From: Apostichopus japonicus
Taxonomy: Eukaryota; Echinodermata; Holothuroidea; Aspidochirotida; Stichopodidae
Direction of reading: 5' to 3'
Assembly: GCF_037975245.1 (NCBI RefSeq)
Contig: NC_092564.1
Location: forward strand, 10,456,484 to 10,520,483
Length of the DNA: 64,000 bases
The notes under the pieces were generated by a model that saw only the letters and a list, made by a program, of their open reading frames with translations, did not search any database and had not been told where the DNA came from. Made by a program: the position numbers and the translations under genes. Shown here in pieces: positions 43,837 to 54,312 of this stretch; positions within the stretch are counted from its first letter, which is position 1, and the number at the start of each line of letters is the position of its first letter.

Positions 43837-44457
43837 TTGATTGCCTGACCAACAAATACTGCTAGGCTACAACTGTGGACGCCAAAGCATGGTTTACTTT
43901 GATTTATGTAGCCTTTTTTTCCCATGTGAATGTCATTTTGTCTTGAGATCGCCAAGATTTCAAAAGTTACTAGATGTGAGGCTATCTGTTATTGTCAATG
44001 GTTGTCAAGCATTAGTATTAAAAGTAGAAGGGAAATTGGATGATTTTTATAAAACAAAGTATTTGAAACAGCTTGTACTAAAAATAAAGAAACAGATACA
44101 GTTGTTCTATGTCACAATAGACGTAGGATGTTGCACAAGTCTTGCAGCACTTTTGTCATTTTTTAGAAATGTATTTATCTTATGCAGCAGAGAACATGAA
44201 GGAGAATTAAATTTGCAATAAATTTTAAATTAAATTGATATTTCCATTCATTTGTGTCTGTCCAAATAGTATCATGCAAGAAATCAATTACCATATATTT
44301 CAGCCGTTCATCATGTAGCGAAATTGGTCTAAAGTTCCTCTATAAATCCTGCCATTAAGAAATGCAATTAAGATGAAAAGGCATACTCCAAGAAGCCTTG
44401 CTGTCCTGATGTTTTTGCACTACGTTTCCATACAGAAGAGCTTGTAGGACACATTTA
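43837..44457. other. Non-coding stretch with one unsupported frame
   Basis: A 126-codon plus-strand frame without ATG start (43,841-44,221) has no motif I recognise and is probably chance. Confidence 0.4.
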
Positions 44458-44650
44458 TCCGTGCTATTCTCTCATCCTGTCCGCGCGGACATGAAATCAC
44501 CACACACGGACGTTTTTTCCTAGTTAATAGTGTCCGTCCGGACAGATAATTATGTCCGCCGGACACAATTCCCCCCGAGAAAGTTGTCCTACGGACACAA
44601 TTCCCGTGGAATAGTGTCCGTGAGACGCCCGGACACTATTCCCTGTCACA
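44458..44650. repeat. GTGTCCG hairpin repeat cluster (second locus)
   Basis: GGAATAGTGTCCG (44,608-44,620) and CGGACACTATTCC (44,630-44,642) form a perfect 13-bp stem around TGAGACGCC. At least two more inverted GTCCG/CGGAC pairs lie upstream (GTCCGCGCGGAC near 44,481 and GTCCGTCCGGAC near 44,532). The loop word GACGCC(C) is the complement of GGGCGTC in the loop at 30,870, so the two loci are inverted members of one family. Confidence 0.85.
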
Positions 44651-47229
44651 CCTGCAGCTTTTGCTTACTTTTCAATTGAGTGTTTTGTTTTGAAATTATT
44701 TTTGAAGTGATATCGTTTTCGTAAGCTTCACTTTCACCCTTTTTTTGCATGAAAAAATGTTTTTATGGTAATGTGTGTATCTTTGCTGAACATCAGAAAG
44801 AAAAAAAATACAAGAAGATAATTTCATAATGAAACTATAGTTTAGAGAATTAATACCCAGGAGATTCTCAAAGAATATTATTTTAGATTTGCCAGATTTT
44901 CTGAAAATATCGGTTCTGATCCTGCCAGACTCTATGTTTATTGTTCAGTTAAAGTAGCATTCAGCTTGAAAAATCTCAATAAAAAAACCAAACCATGTAT
45001 TCCATATTAAATACGAACATAATTGATGTTCAAATGATAGAATTACACAAAGAGGAAGTTTTAACCTTCGACTATGTCCATATTAGCTGTTAGCGTTAGT
45101 CTTTACCATGTTTTTACTGTTTCTAGCTTTAGTGTTTGGCTAACAAACAGTTTAAAAAAAAAAAAATTGGGAAAAAAGTACTCCTTTAATCCTTTAAATT
45201 ACAGTAGTGCATGTCACCTTTAAACCCTGTCTTTCTTCAATCTCCTTAAACTAGATCCCCCAAAATTGCTTGACTTTCTCTCCAAACTGGGATGTTGTCT
45301 CGACCAAAAAGAGGGGAGAAAGGAGAAACTGTTTTCTTTCTTAATTCAGCCATCTTTTTGGGCATTTGCTACAATGATGTGATTTTGCTGTGACGTTGTC
45401 ACAACTTGTCACAAGTCTGTATTTACTCTGTCGTTGTCGTTGATGTTGTTGCAAGTTTTGGTTTTCCTTCCCCACTCGGTCGACCAGGATGCGCCACTGT
45501 CGGATTCTCGTGACGGTATGTAACCAGGCCAACAGGAATAGGAAATAAATTTAATAACAAAACAAGAACAATAGCGCATCTTGGGAATAAAAGCAACCGA
45601 AATATCATCATTTTGTCACGGTGGATTTATATTGCAGACTTGAGGTTTCCGTATTATCTATGAGGACATTATTAGAACAAACATCAGTAACAACTGAAGT
45701 TCTCTCTCACCCTGTTTACTTCATCCATTTTCAATTTTCTTGGTGGTGAAGGGTGATGGGTGTGGGGAAGTGGGGGGGTTAAATGCCACCCTGAATATTT
45801 AAAATATGCAAAATTCTTAAAACCATAGAAAGATCAAATGTAAGAGAGCATTAAGATGTCTTACTTTACTTTTCATATAGCAGAAGGGACAGAGGTGATC
45901 AGGCTAATTAGCCATGTGAAGTTGCACCTCTTTGGGCGTGGGTTGGAGGGGGAGAAATACACCAAGGGTTTCGTACAGAAATATTGCATAATATTGCCTT
46001 CACCTGGTGGTAATTAGAATTGAATGAAAAGTGTAGTACGTTAAATGCTACTTCACAAAATTGATTGATCTTTTAGCTTTCAATTCAGGCTTCATGTCTG
46101 AAATGCTCTCTCAACCGATTCTCCATTCAGTGATAAAAGGACATCTGGATTCAACTTTAAGTCTCTGCTTGTTTGTTTGTTTCTCTCCTCTCTAAATATG
46201 AAAGTCTCAATATCTGTCCCATCCATGTTTTGCCATGCCAAGCATCATATATTTACGGACTAATTGCACCCATTTCGACAGTGCTGAAGTAAAACTCATT
46301 AAAGTGTTTTTAGGGAACTATCCAGTAGCTACTTGACCCGACTGTCAACTTACTTTCTATGGTTTCAATTTTTTCTTTAAATCCATTGGGATATGGGTAT
46401 TTTGAGTTTTTCATATGACGTAAACACAAACAAAAATGTTGGTCATGAATAGCACACAGCTCCTCTGTTTTTACTTACATTTCAAAACTGAGTAAATTGG
46501 TTGGTTTTATAACTTGCCTCGTAGTTGTGTTCTGATGAATATCCTTCATTGTTTGTACTTACTTTCATGTGATATTTAGGTATAAAGCCCCATTATGCCT
46601 CCCATTATAAACACGAACAAACTGTTCCCTAACCCTATTTTGGTACCATTGTGTAGTTAATAAGCAGACAATCTTGTAGGTGCATTGTTTGCCAAATATT
46701 TTGGCCGAATCTCAGAGAACGAGCGAGAATAGAAACCTCCAAAACATTATTATTCAGACCGTCCAGATGGAATGCATAGTGAGACTTAAACATCAAAGGA
46801 CAAGATGTACAGTGACCTTTGAGTTAATGTTATATATTCTTTGATGGTATGATATTCCTTTTATTACCCTTATATTTCTTACATCATGGTGAAGCGTGTA
46901 AAACCTACCTTTATAATCCCCACCGGTTTCATACACAGTGTATCAAAGACTGGAACAGTATGAACTATCTTTTTAACTGTTTCCATTCATTTAGAAGATA
47001 GTACAGTATTCAAATGGTGGCCTTTACTGTAGAGTTGTTTACTCTGTTGTTCACACTGAAAGTTGAGTATAATACATAATATATGCTGCAAGACACTTGG
47101 GGCGATATTTTATGAAGGAAGTACGTTCCTTTGTAGCTACTTGTTCTGTTTGCTATATGATCTAACTGTTAACAATGAATTATTTGACAACCTGTAGGCT
47201 TTATTTTCGCACTCAAATGAGTACTTATT
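44651..47229. other. Non-coding stretch
   Basis: A+T-rich with no recognised gene or repeat beyond short homopolymer runs. It is the left flank of the second LTR element. Confidence 0.45.
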
Positions 47230-47233
47230 AATG

Positions 47234-48201
47234 TGTAACAGTGGTAACCCTTACCGATGGACTTGGTAAAAGGCGACGAGCGCCATCTATTTTACTTTAC
47301 TACTTTTTATGAGAATCATTTGTTACGACTACTACTACTATTACAACTTTTTGTGAATGGTCTTCTTTCCATTTTGCGGAGCCATTCTTTTACATGACAA
47401 GATTATATTATATTCAGGGTAAGCTTTAATTCATGATTGTTTGATAGGATTTAATTGCAGAGTGATGAAGAGTGTATTTGATTTCGAAATTGCTGTCAAT
47501 TAAAGTAACTTAAGTAACTTAGCTGTCACGGTAGATCGCTGTACACCACCGTGCTATCCTAACGCACGTGTGTTGTGGGGCCTTGGCCTTGACATTATAA
47601 GATCTTTGTCACAATGTGCGCTACCTCATGTTATTGCTAAGTTGTATACTATTAAGCTTATACTTATCCCTTTCGTCATTATCATAATCAGTGATGGATG
47701 ATCAAACTTATAATTAGTAACCATGTTTCCTGGAGATTGGTGAAGCTGTAAATTAGTATTAAAATGTAACATCAGACCTCACATCATCATCAGAGAGTTC
47801 CATAATCTCCTTAGCAACCCAATTGTTTAAATGAAGTTGGTCACATGACATGTCACCTGATATATTATTCTTTTTATTTCTAAAGTGATTTGTTTTAATT
47901 CTTTTTGTTGAAGTAATTGAGATTGTTGGATTCATTTAGTGCTTTGCTATGACCAACATCTGAGAAAATAATGAAACAATATTCAATTAAGTAAGAACAA
48001 TACTCAATGTTTATGACTCCTCGTCACTCATGTATTGGTTCTCAGTGCACAATTAATTTACATTAATTATCCATGATAAGTAATTACCTTAATCTTGTAT
48101 TTATGATCCTTTTGTTTTGTCTTTGCAGGGTTTTTCATTGCTTATTGTTGTTGAATAAATACCATACAGTAGCAACATGAACCTGTGTTTCGGTCATTAC
48201 A
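47234..48201 (+). repeat. 5' LTR of the second element, 968 bp
   Basis: Starts TGTAACAG and ends ATTACA (inverted TGTAA/TTACA). A polyadenylation signal AATAAA lies at 48,154-48,159, 43 bp before the end, so R and U5 are short. CATTATAAG near 47,594 is a possible TATA element, unproven. An imperfect hairpin (CACGGT ... ACCGTG) lies near 47,527-47,553. Confidence 0.97.
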
Positions 48202-48204
48202 AAT

Positions 48205-48222
48205 TGGCGTAGTCGGCAGGAT
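48205..48222 (+). promoter_or_regulatory. Primer-binding site of the second element
   Basis: TGGCGTAGTCGGCAGGAT begins three bases (AAT) after the 5' LTR. The TGG start complements a tRNA CCA end. It differs from the first element's site (TGGCGCCCGATATG), so the two families prime from different tRNAs. The tRNA cannot be named without a tRNA set. Confidence 0.8.
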
Positions 48223-48223
48223 A

Positions 48224-48244
48224 ATGGAAACCCCAGAATATTAG
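48224..48244 (+). CDS. Six-codon upstream frame in the gag leader
   Basis: ATG at 48,224 opens M-E-T-P-E-Y and stops at TAG 48,242-48,244, 26 bp before the gag ATG and in a different frame. It could lower gag initiation, or be chance. Confidence 0.3.
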   Translation: METPEY

Positions 48245-48270
48245 AGACCAAAACCCCTGAATATAATACA

Positions 48271-49335
48271 ATGTCTGAAGTGGAAGAGATGCGGCTTGAG
48301 CTGAAGTCCTTGCGGGATGCACTGGAAAGGGAGAAGCTGGTTTCGATGAAGGCTAAAGCTGACATCGAGGCACTCCAGAAGTTATCTGTTGGGTCTGAAG
48401 CTGACTCAGATAAGGAAGGTGATGAAGATGTCCATAGTACCAGTGAGGAGGGTGAAAAGCAGCCATCTGTGGTATACCTCTCACAGGGTCAACGAATTGA
48501 TCGATTTTGTGACCGACCTACAAAACTAGGAGATCCGTCTGTACAGGAATGGATCAGAGACATAAGGAGTCAACTGGAGGTCCGACGACTAGGACCTAAG
48601 GACCAAGCCAGTCTTATTCTCAACCATCTAGGTGGGAAGGCAAGGAAGGAGATAGCAGGAAGAGGGGATGAAGTTCAGAGGGACCCCAGTAAGATTTTTG
48701 CTATTTTGAGTAAAGTCTTTGGTGACGGTGACACTCTCTCACAACTACAACAACGTTTCTTCTCTTATAGACAGAGGGATGGTGAAGATCTTGTAGCTTG
48801 CTCCTTAGAACTGGTTGATCTCTTTGACCGTATTTGTCAATTAGACTCATCGTTTCAATCATGCAGGGAGAAAAGTTTAAGGGGAAGACTGGCAGAGGCG
48901 GCGAAAGATGAGGGGGTACGGAGAGAGTTACGAAGGCTGAACTTGGAGAATCCAAACATGACGTTCTTCGATGCACGAGACCAAGTGATGGAGTGGATTG
49001 GGGTACCAAAGAGCCTGACACAAGGAAAATTCACTGTTCATAAACTTGAGGCAGACAGTGAGTACCATCACCTAATTAAACAACAGGGCAAACAGATAAA
49101 GGCACAACAACAACAGATTGATGACCTAATTCAAGCTCTGAAGACTAATGCTGAGAAGTCCTCAAGACCCAATTACACTCATGGAGGAAAGCCATCTGGT
49201 ACTAGACGATGCTACCAGTGTGACTCTAAGTTTCATTTTAAGCGAGATTGTCCTGACAATCTTATGAATAGGCAACCACAGAGTGGGGCAAGCACAGAAA
49301 CAGTCTCCACAACCACCAAGGAGCCTTTAAACTAG
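48271..49335 (+). CDS. gag: Gag of the second element: coiled coil, capsid, one zinc knuckle
   Basis: The ATG at 48,271 gives 354 residues. Residues 1-40 are a charged coiled coil (MSEVEEMRLELKSLRDALE), followed by an acidic linker. Residues about 70-260 are a retrotransposon capsid (RIDRFCDRPTKLGDPSVQEW, AILSKVFGDGDTLSQLQQRF). A second Gln-rich helix follows (QGKQIKAQQQQIDDLIQAL), then one knuckle, CYQCDSKFHFKRDC, from residue 314. It lacks the RRM-like N-terminal module of the other element's Gag. It ends at TAG right after the slip heptamer. Gag should form the particle. Confidence 0.95.
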   Translation: MSEVEEMRLELKSLRDALEREKLVSMKAKADIEALQKLSVGSEADSDKEGDEDVHSTSEEGEKQPSVVYLSQGQRIDRFCDRPTKLGDPSVQEWIRDIRSQLEVRRLGPKDQASLILNHLGGKARKEIAGRGDEVQRDPSKIFAILSKVFGDGDTLSQLQQRFFSYRQRDGEDLVACSLELVDLFDRICQLDSSFQSCREKSLRGRLAEAAKDEGVRRELRRLNLENPNMTFFDARDQVMEWIGVPKSLTQGKFTVHKLEADSEYHHLIKQQGKQIKAQQQQIDDLIQALKTNAEKSSRPNYTHGGKPSGTRRCYQCDSKFHFKRDCPDNLMNRQPQSGASTETVSTTTKEPLN

Positions 49336-49391
49336 GGAAGCCTGTCGTTGGCAACCAGGAATCGACAGGTTTAGTTTTGAATAACCCTGGT
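49326..49391 (+). promoter_or_regulatory. Programmed -1 frameshift signal with H-type pseudoknot (second element)
   Basis: TTTAAAC (49,326-49,332) is in the gag frame as T TTA AAC and is followed at once by the gag stop TAG. After an 8-nt spacer, stem 1 is CCTGTCG (49,341-49,347) with CGACAGG (49,363-49,369), extendable outward by a G-U and two A-U pairs. Loop bases ACCAGG (49,354-49,359) match CCTGGT (49,386-49,391) exactly for stem 2, a textbook H-type pseudoknot. The -1 frame is open from 49,332 into protease. Confidence 0.9.
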
Positions 49392-52300
49392 CATGACACT
49401 CTTGTAACCAAAGCAGTAGGAGAATGCCCGAAGATTACAGTTCAGTCTGGATCACTGAGTATCAGGTGCCTTCTTGATACAGGTGCCGAGGTTTCTACGA
49501 TCACTGAGTCGTTTTTCCTAGAGCACATTACCCAGAGTGGCGAGCTGGTAGATGTAAGTGCTTTTCTGAAGATATCTGGTGCTACTGGTGTAAATGTCCC
49601 ATACATTGGATATGTGGAGTTACCCATTACTGTGTTGGGTTATGTGTTTCCAGGCATGGGTTTCTTGGTAGTCAAAGACTCTTGTGACCCCCAGTTTGTA
49701 GAAAAGAAGAGGATGGTGCCTGGTGTTCTTGGATGTAATATTTTCAGAGCAATGCAGAGGTTGCTGGAGAACAAATGGGGAAGTGATTTTCAAGATAAAC
49801 TTGTTCTGGAATCTGGCACCATAGAAGACCAGAGGTTGGCTCATGTTATTGCTGCCTTTCAGGATAAGGAGGAAGATTTGAATAACCGAGGTGTGGATCA
49901 TAGTATTGCTCGTGTATGTGCTGAAAAATTGGTACTGGTGGCTGCAAACACCATTACGTCCATACAGGTATCAGTCCAACCCTCGACTGGTTCAAAACCA
50001 TATGTTGCCATGATTGCACAGTTGAATGCTGAGGACAGGACACACCTACCCACTGGCTTGCAGGTTGCACCAACACTTGTTTCCGTTGATCGAAGTGGTG
50101 TTGCTCCGTTGCAGGTAGCTAATTTTTCGAATCATGACATTTATCTCCAACCAAGGGCTCCTGTTGGGATTGCTGAAGGTGCATCATTAGGGTCGATGGT
50201 CCAGGTGAAACAAGTTGATGTCAATGAAATACAAGTGCAGACAGTTGATGCGAATGAACTCCAGACTGTATCAGAACCACCTGAACAAGTATCAACAAGG
50301 GCTATTCCACTGGAATCCAAGATGACTATTGGTGACAAGTTAAATGTATCTCAAAGGGAGGAGCTAAGAGCTCTGCTCCATAGGTATGATGATGTTTTCA
50401 GCCAGCACGAGGACGACCTTGGCTTCTGCGATAAGGTGGAACACCGCATTATCCTACTGGACGATAAACCAGTTAAGGTACCACATAGGAGAATTCCACC
50501 TCACAGATGGAAGGAAGTTCGTGACCACCTGCAACAACTTTTGTCTCGACAGATTATCAGAGAATCGTCTAGCCCATATGCATCACCAGTGGTGCTAGTT
50601 CGAAAGAAGGATAACAGCCTGAGAATGTGCGTAGACTACAGAGCTCTCAACGCAAAGACACACCGTGATGCTTACCCCATTCCCAGAATTGAAGAAGCCT
50701 TAGATGCACTTAAAGGAGCTAACTACTTCTGCAGTCTTGATTTAGCTCACGGTTACCACCAGGTCCCGGTTTCTGAGAGTGATATAGAAAAGACCGCTTT
50801 CCGAGTTGGTACAGGAGGTCTCTACGAGTTCACACGAATGCCGTTTGGACTAACAAACGCCCCAGCGACATTCATGCGATTGATGGATAAAGTTTTTGGT
50901 GATGAGAACTTCCAAACAGTCCTTATCTATTTGGACGATATTTTAGTATTTGGGCGAACTTTCCAGGAAACACAACAACGTTTAGAGATGGTTCTGAGTA
51001 GGCTGCGATCATACAATTTGAAAGTCAAGCCAGAGAAGTGTTACTTGTATGAGGAACGATTGAGATACCTTGGCCATATTGTTAGCAAGGATGGTATTCT
51101 CCCTGATCCTGAGAAAACGAGAGCCATTCAGAATTGGAAAAGACCTGAAACTGAAAGAGAGTTGCGGAGCTTTATGGGGCTCGCAAGTTATTACCGACGT
51201 TTTGTTGCAAACTTTTCCAAGATAGCAGCACCCCTCCATGCTCTGACAGGTGGCCAGAGATGTAAAGCAAAACGTCCTCACAACCCAACCAGATCAGTTG
51301 CAGACAGATGGGAGGCAAAACATGAGGAAGCTTTCCTTGAGCTGAAATCAAAGCTTACCACCGCACCGGTATTGGGCTACCCTGACTTTCAGCGCCCATA
51401 CATTCTTGAAGTAGACGCAAGCTTACTTGGTTTCGGAGCAGTACTCTCCCAACAACAGGAGACTGGACGAGTTGTTATAGCTCATGCAAGCCGAGGACTG
51501 AAGCTCGATGAGAAGCAGATGAGTAACTACAGTAGTATGAAGCTTGAACTGATGGCGCTTCACTGGGCCATCACAGTGAAGTTCAGAGATTTACTGCTGG
51601 GGGCAGAATTTGTCGTATACACTGACAATAACCCATTGAGCTATTTAAAGACATCTGCCAAGTTGGGGGCAGTGGAAACACGTTGGGCAGCTGAGTTGTC
51701 CCAGTTCCATTTTGACATTGCATACCGATCAGGGAAGTCCAATGTGAATGCTGACTCATTGAGCAGAAAGGAATTCCATGGCGAAGAACCCGTCTCTGCT
51801 CGATTTGGGGAAATTGTTGCTGTTGCTGGTGACCTTCACACAATGTCCACTTCGGGCATAACTCTTCCAAATGAGGTGAAAGAAAGGATACAGGAACGTA
51901 CCCAGGAGGTGTGGCAGCAAGAATTACATAGTCTGCCAGAGAGAGTTCAACCATCGTCCACCTTTCCTCTACCCTCCATGTCCACTGAAGGGATAGCTCG
52001 ACTGCAGTCTACTGATCCAGTTGTAAGTAGATTACGACATTACTGGGATCTGAAACAGAAACCAACTATCTGTAAACTAATGAAGGAATCCAGAGAAGCA
52101 CGAAAATTGCTTCGAGAATGGGAGCGTATATCAGAGAAAGATGGTATACTGTACCGTACAATCACTTTAAAGGGACAGAGGGTACAGCAGATTTGCCTAC
52201 CATTGCAACTAAAAGATACCGTCCTCAACTGTGTTCACGACCAGACTGGTCACCAGGGATCAGAGAAAACGTTTAAATTGGCAAGGTTAAGATGTCATTG

Positions 52301-53552
52301 GATTGGCATGGCTAATGACATCGTGGAGTACTGCAGGAGATGTCCGAGGTGTACACTTGCCAAAAGTGGACCAAAGATCAAGACATCCATGGGTTCAGTG
52401 GTTGCCAAAAGGCCACTGGAAATTGTAGCAATTGACTTTACAATGCTAGAGCCCAGTTGTGGAGGTGTAGAAAATGTGCTAGTCCTTACAGACGTGTTTA
52501 CAAAATTTACGCAGGCTGTTCCTACAAGAGATCAGAAAGCATCAACAGTAGCTCAGGTTCTATTCAGAGAGTGGTTCATCAAGTTTGGTATCCCAGAGAG
52601 AGTCCACAGCGACCAAGGTCGGAACTTCGAGAGCCGATTAGTCCAGGAGTTGTGTAATTTGTACAACATCAAGAAAACACACACCACCCCCTACCACCCG
52701 GAGGGCAATGCACAATGCGAACGTTTTAACAGGACAATGCATGACCGCTTGAGGACATTGTCTATGGATAAGAAGAGAAAATGGCATAAGTATCTTCCTG
52801 AATTGGTGTATGCATATAATATAACACCACATACCACCACTGGATACTCCCCTCATTATCTATTTTTTGGAAGAGAACCAACATTACCCATTGATCATTT
52901 GTTGGGTATTGAGAGTGACGAGACGTGGATGGCAGATCACCATCAGAGGCTTAGGACAGCTCTTGATATTGCTGCATCCAATATTGAGAAGGAAGCACAA
53001 CGACGTCAGGAAAAACATGGCCAGCCAGCTCCCAATACTAGTTTACCAATTGGCGCCAGAGTATATACCAGGAACAGGAAAGTAAAGGGTAGAAACAAGA
53101 TACAAGATTTCTGGGACGATATCCCACATAAAGTTATTTACCGTCCCTATCCTGATGGTAACGTGTATGTTATTGAACCCCTTAACGGAAATGGCACAAC
53201 AAAGACATTGCACCGAAGAGACATACTTGATTCAAAGGAATTGGTTCAAACTTTGGAACCTGCAGGGCCAAGTGAGGAAGTACCTGCTGTTGAAGCCCTA
53301 AGCCAGAACTCAGATGACGAAGTAATCGACTCAGCTTGGTGGGTAGAGAATGTCAACCCCGACGCACGACAGCCTTGCAGCCGTAACGATAGCAATAAGT
53401 CAATTGAAATTGCTACAGCGCCGATGCCCGATGCTGATGAAACTAACACTACAGCAGACGTAGACCATGAAGTTCCCAGTGACTCTGTTGATATGAACTC
53501 ATACGTAAACGAAAAGGATTTAGGGAACAACACCTTGAGGCACTCATCCTGA
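49332..53552 (+). CDS. pol: Pol polyprotein of the second element
   Basis: Residues are counted from 49,377 (a TTG, not a start). Protease has CLLDTGAEVS (D34). RT has MCVDYRALNAKT and YLDD (residues 518-521). RNase H has LEVDAS, KLELMALHWAI and YTDNNPLSYL. Integrase has a zinc module from HDQTGHQG (residue 954) to CRRCPRCTLAK and catalytic D1020, D1079 and E1115, with 35 residues between the last two. The C-terminus has VYVIEPLNG and KTLHRRDIL like the first element, and no chromodomain. Expression should be through the frameshift at 49,326. The stop TGA at 53,550 may be premature: the same frame stays open for 48 more codons. Confidence 0.95.
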   Translation, partial: LGKPVVGNQESTGLVLNNPGHDTLVTKAVGECPKITVQSGSLSIRCLLDTGAEVSTITESFFLEHITQSGELVDVSAFLKISGATGVNVPYIGYVELPITVLGYVFPGMGFLVVKDSCDPQFVEKKRMVPGVLGCNIFRAMQRLLENKWGSDFQDKLVLESGTIEDQRLAHVIAAFQDKEEDLNNRGVDHSIARVCAEKLVLVAANTITSIQVSVQPSTGSKPYVAMIAQLNAEDRTHLPTGLQVAPTLVSVDRSGVAPLQVANFSNHDIYLQPRAPVGIAEGASLGSMVQVKQVDVNEIQVQTVDANELQTVSEPPEQVSTRAIPLESKMTIGDKLNVSQREELRALLHRYDDVFSQHEDDLGFCDKVEHRIILLDDKPVKVPHRRIPPHRWKEVRDHLQQLLSRQIIRESSSPYASPVVLVRKKDNSLRMCVDYRALNAKTHRDAYPIPRIEEALDALKGANYFCSLDLAHGYHQVPVSESDIEKTAFRVGTGGLYEFTRMPFGLTNAPATFMRLMDKVFGDENFQTVLIYLDDILVFGRTFQETQQRLEMVLSRLRSYNLKVKPEKCYLYEERLRYLGHIVSKDGILPDPEKTRAIQNWKRPETERELRSFMGLASYYRRFVANFSKIAAPLHALTGGQRCKAKRPHNPTRSVADRWEAKHEEAFLELKSKLTTAPVLGYPDFQRPYILEVDASLLGFGAVLSQQQETGRVVIAHASRGLKLDEKQMSNYSSMKLELMALHWAITVKFRDLLLGAEFVVYTDNNPLSYLKTSAKLGAVETRWAAELSQFHFDIAYRSGKSNVNADSLSRKEFHGEEPVSARFGEIVAVAGDLHTMSTSGITLPNEVKERIQERTQEVWQQELHSLPERVQPSSTFPLPSMSTEGIARLQSTDPVVSRLRHYWDLKQKPTICKLMKESREARKLLREWERISEKDGILYRTITLKGQRVQQICLPLQLKDTVLNCVHDQTGHQGSEKTFKLARLRCHWIGMANDIVEYCRRCPRCTLAKSGPKIKTSMGSVVAKRPLEIVAIDFTMLEPSCGGVENVLVLTDVFTKFTQAVPTRDQKASTVAQVLFREWFIKFGIPERVHSDQGRNFESRLVQELCNLYNIKKTHTTPYHPEGNAQCERFNRTMHDRLRTLSMDKKRKWHKYLPELVYAYNITPHTTTGYSPHYLFFGREPTLPIDHLLGIESDETWMADHHQRLRTALDIAASNIEKEAQRRQEKHGQPAPNTSLPIGARVYTRNRKVKGRNKIQDFWDDIPHKVIYRPYPDGNVYVIEPLNGNGTTKTLHRRDILDSKELVQTLEPAGPSEEVPAVEALSQNSDDEVIDSAWWVENVNPDARQPCSRNDSNKSIEIATAPMPDADETNTTADVDHEVPSDSVDMNSYVNEKDLGNNTLRHSS

Positions 53553-53699
53553 AGTAATGCTGGTGTGCACTCGAACCCTAGTAAACTTCCCAGGTCTGCA
53601 ATTCAGCAAGAGGTTCGAACTAGTTTTGTTGACCCAACTGTTTTAGCTAATATATCTCAAACTCAGCTCCTGTTGGCACAGATGCTTGCCAAGTGTTAG
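53553..53699 (+). other. In-frame continuation of pol after its TGA
   Basis: The pol frame continues for 48 codons (SNAGVHSNPSKLPRSAIQQE ... TQLLLAQMLAKC) to TAG at 53,697-53,699. Its composition resembles the end of Pol rather than noise. TGA could come from CGA by one change, or could be read through. Confidence 0.45.
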
Positions 53700-54298
53700 T
53701 GTTGATTCCTACAGTTATATGCTTCTGTGTGTTCGTTAGATTTAGGTTGGTTTGGAAAGAATTCTTTTCAATTTAATTTTATTGTATATATGTTGTTGTC
53801 GCCACTCAAGCGCTGCGTAGATGTTTTAGCAAATGTATATGTATTCAACCTTCCAGGTAATGCCTATACTTAGCAGAGCTTCGTCTATCACATTCCGCAT
53901 GCAGCATTGTGCAGAATAATTCATTCGGATTATGTATTATTGCTGGGATATATTTCAAGATTTGCATGTAACTGTATTATCTCGATCAGTGGTAGTCAGT
54001 CTATCTTGTCATTTTGTAACATTTGCTCATTGGTACTCAGTTTAAGAAAGGGTTAGCAATTGCAATTATGTATTTTGTCTTGAAATACTTGGTTAGAGTA
54101 CATGAGAGTGTTGAAATGTAGAATGATATGTTACAACCAATCTTATAGTTTTAAGTCACACCGACTACCATATGTATTGGACTTACTGGACAGCTTACTG
54201 AAGCAGGTTAGAAAGGCTTGCTTGTTTTTTTTGTAAATATGTTGAAGTTTTATTTTTCTGTCTTGTTCTTCTGATTAATGTCAGGGACGACATTGTTT
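53700..54298 (+). other. 3' non-coding region of the second element
   Basis: About 600 bp of A+T-rich sequence without an env-like or other supported frame. Confidence 0.6.
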
Positions 54299-54312
54299 AA
54301 AGGAAGGGGAGG
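54299..54312 (+). promoter_or_regulatory. Polypurine tract of the second element
   Basis: AAAGGAAGGGGAGG lies directly before the 3' LTR start TGTAACAG. Confidence 0.9.

Noticed and set aside
43841-44221. 126-codon frame
   Set aside because: No ATG start and no recognisable domain in A+T-rich sequence; likely chance.
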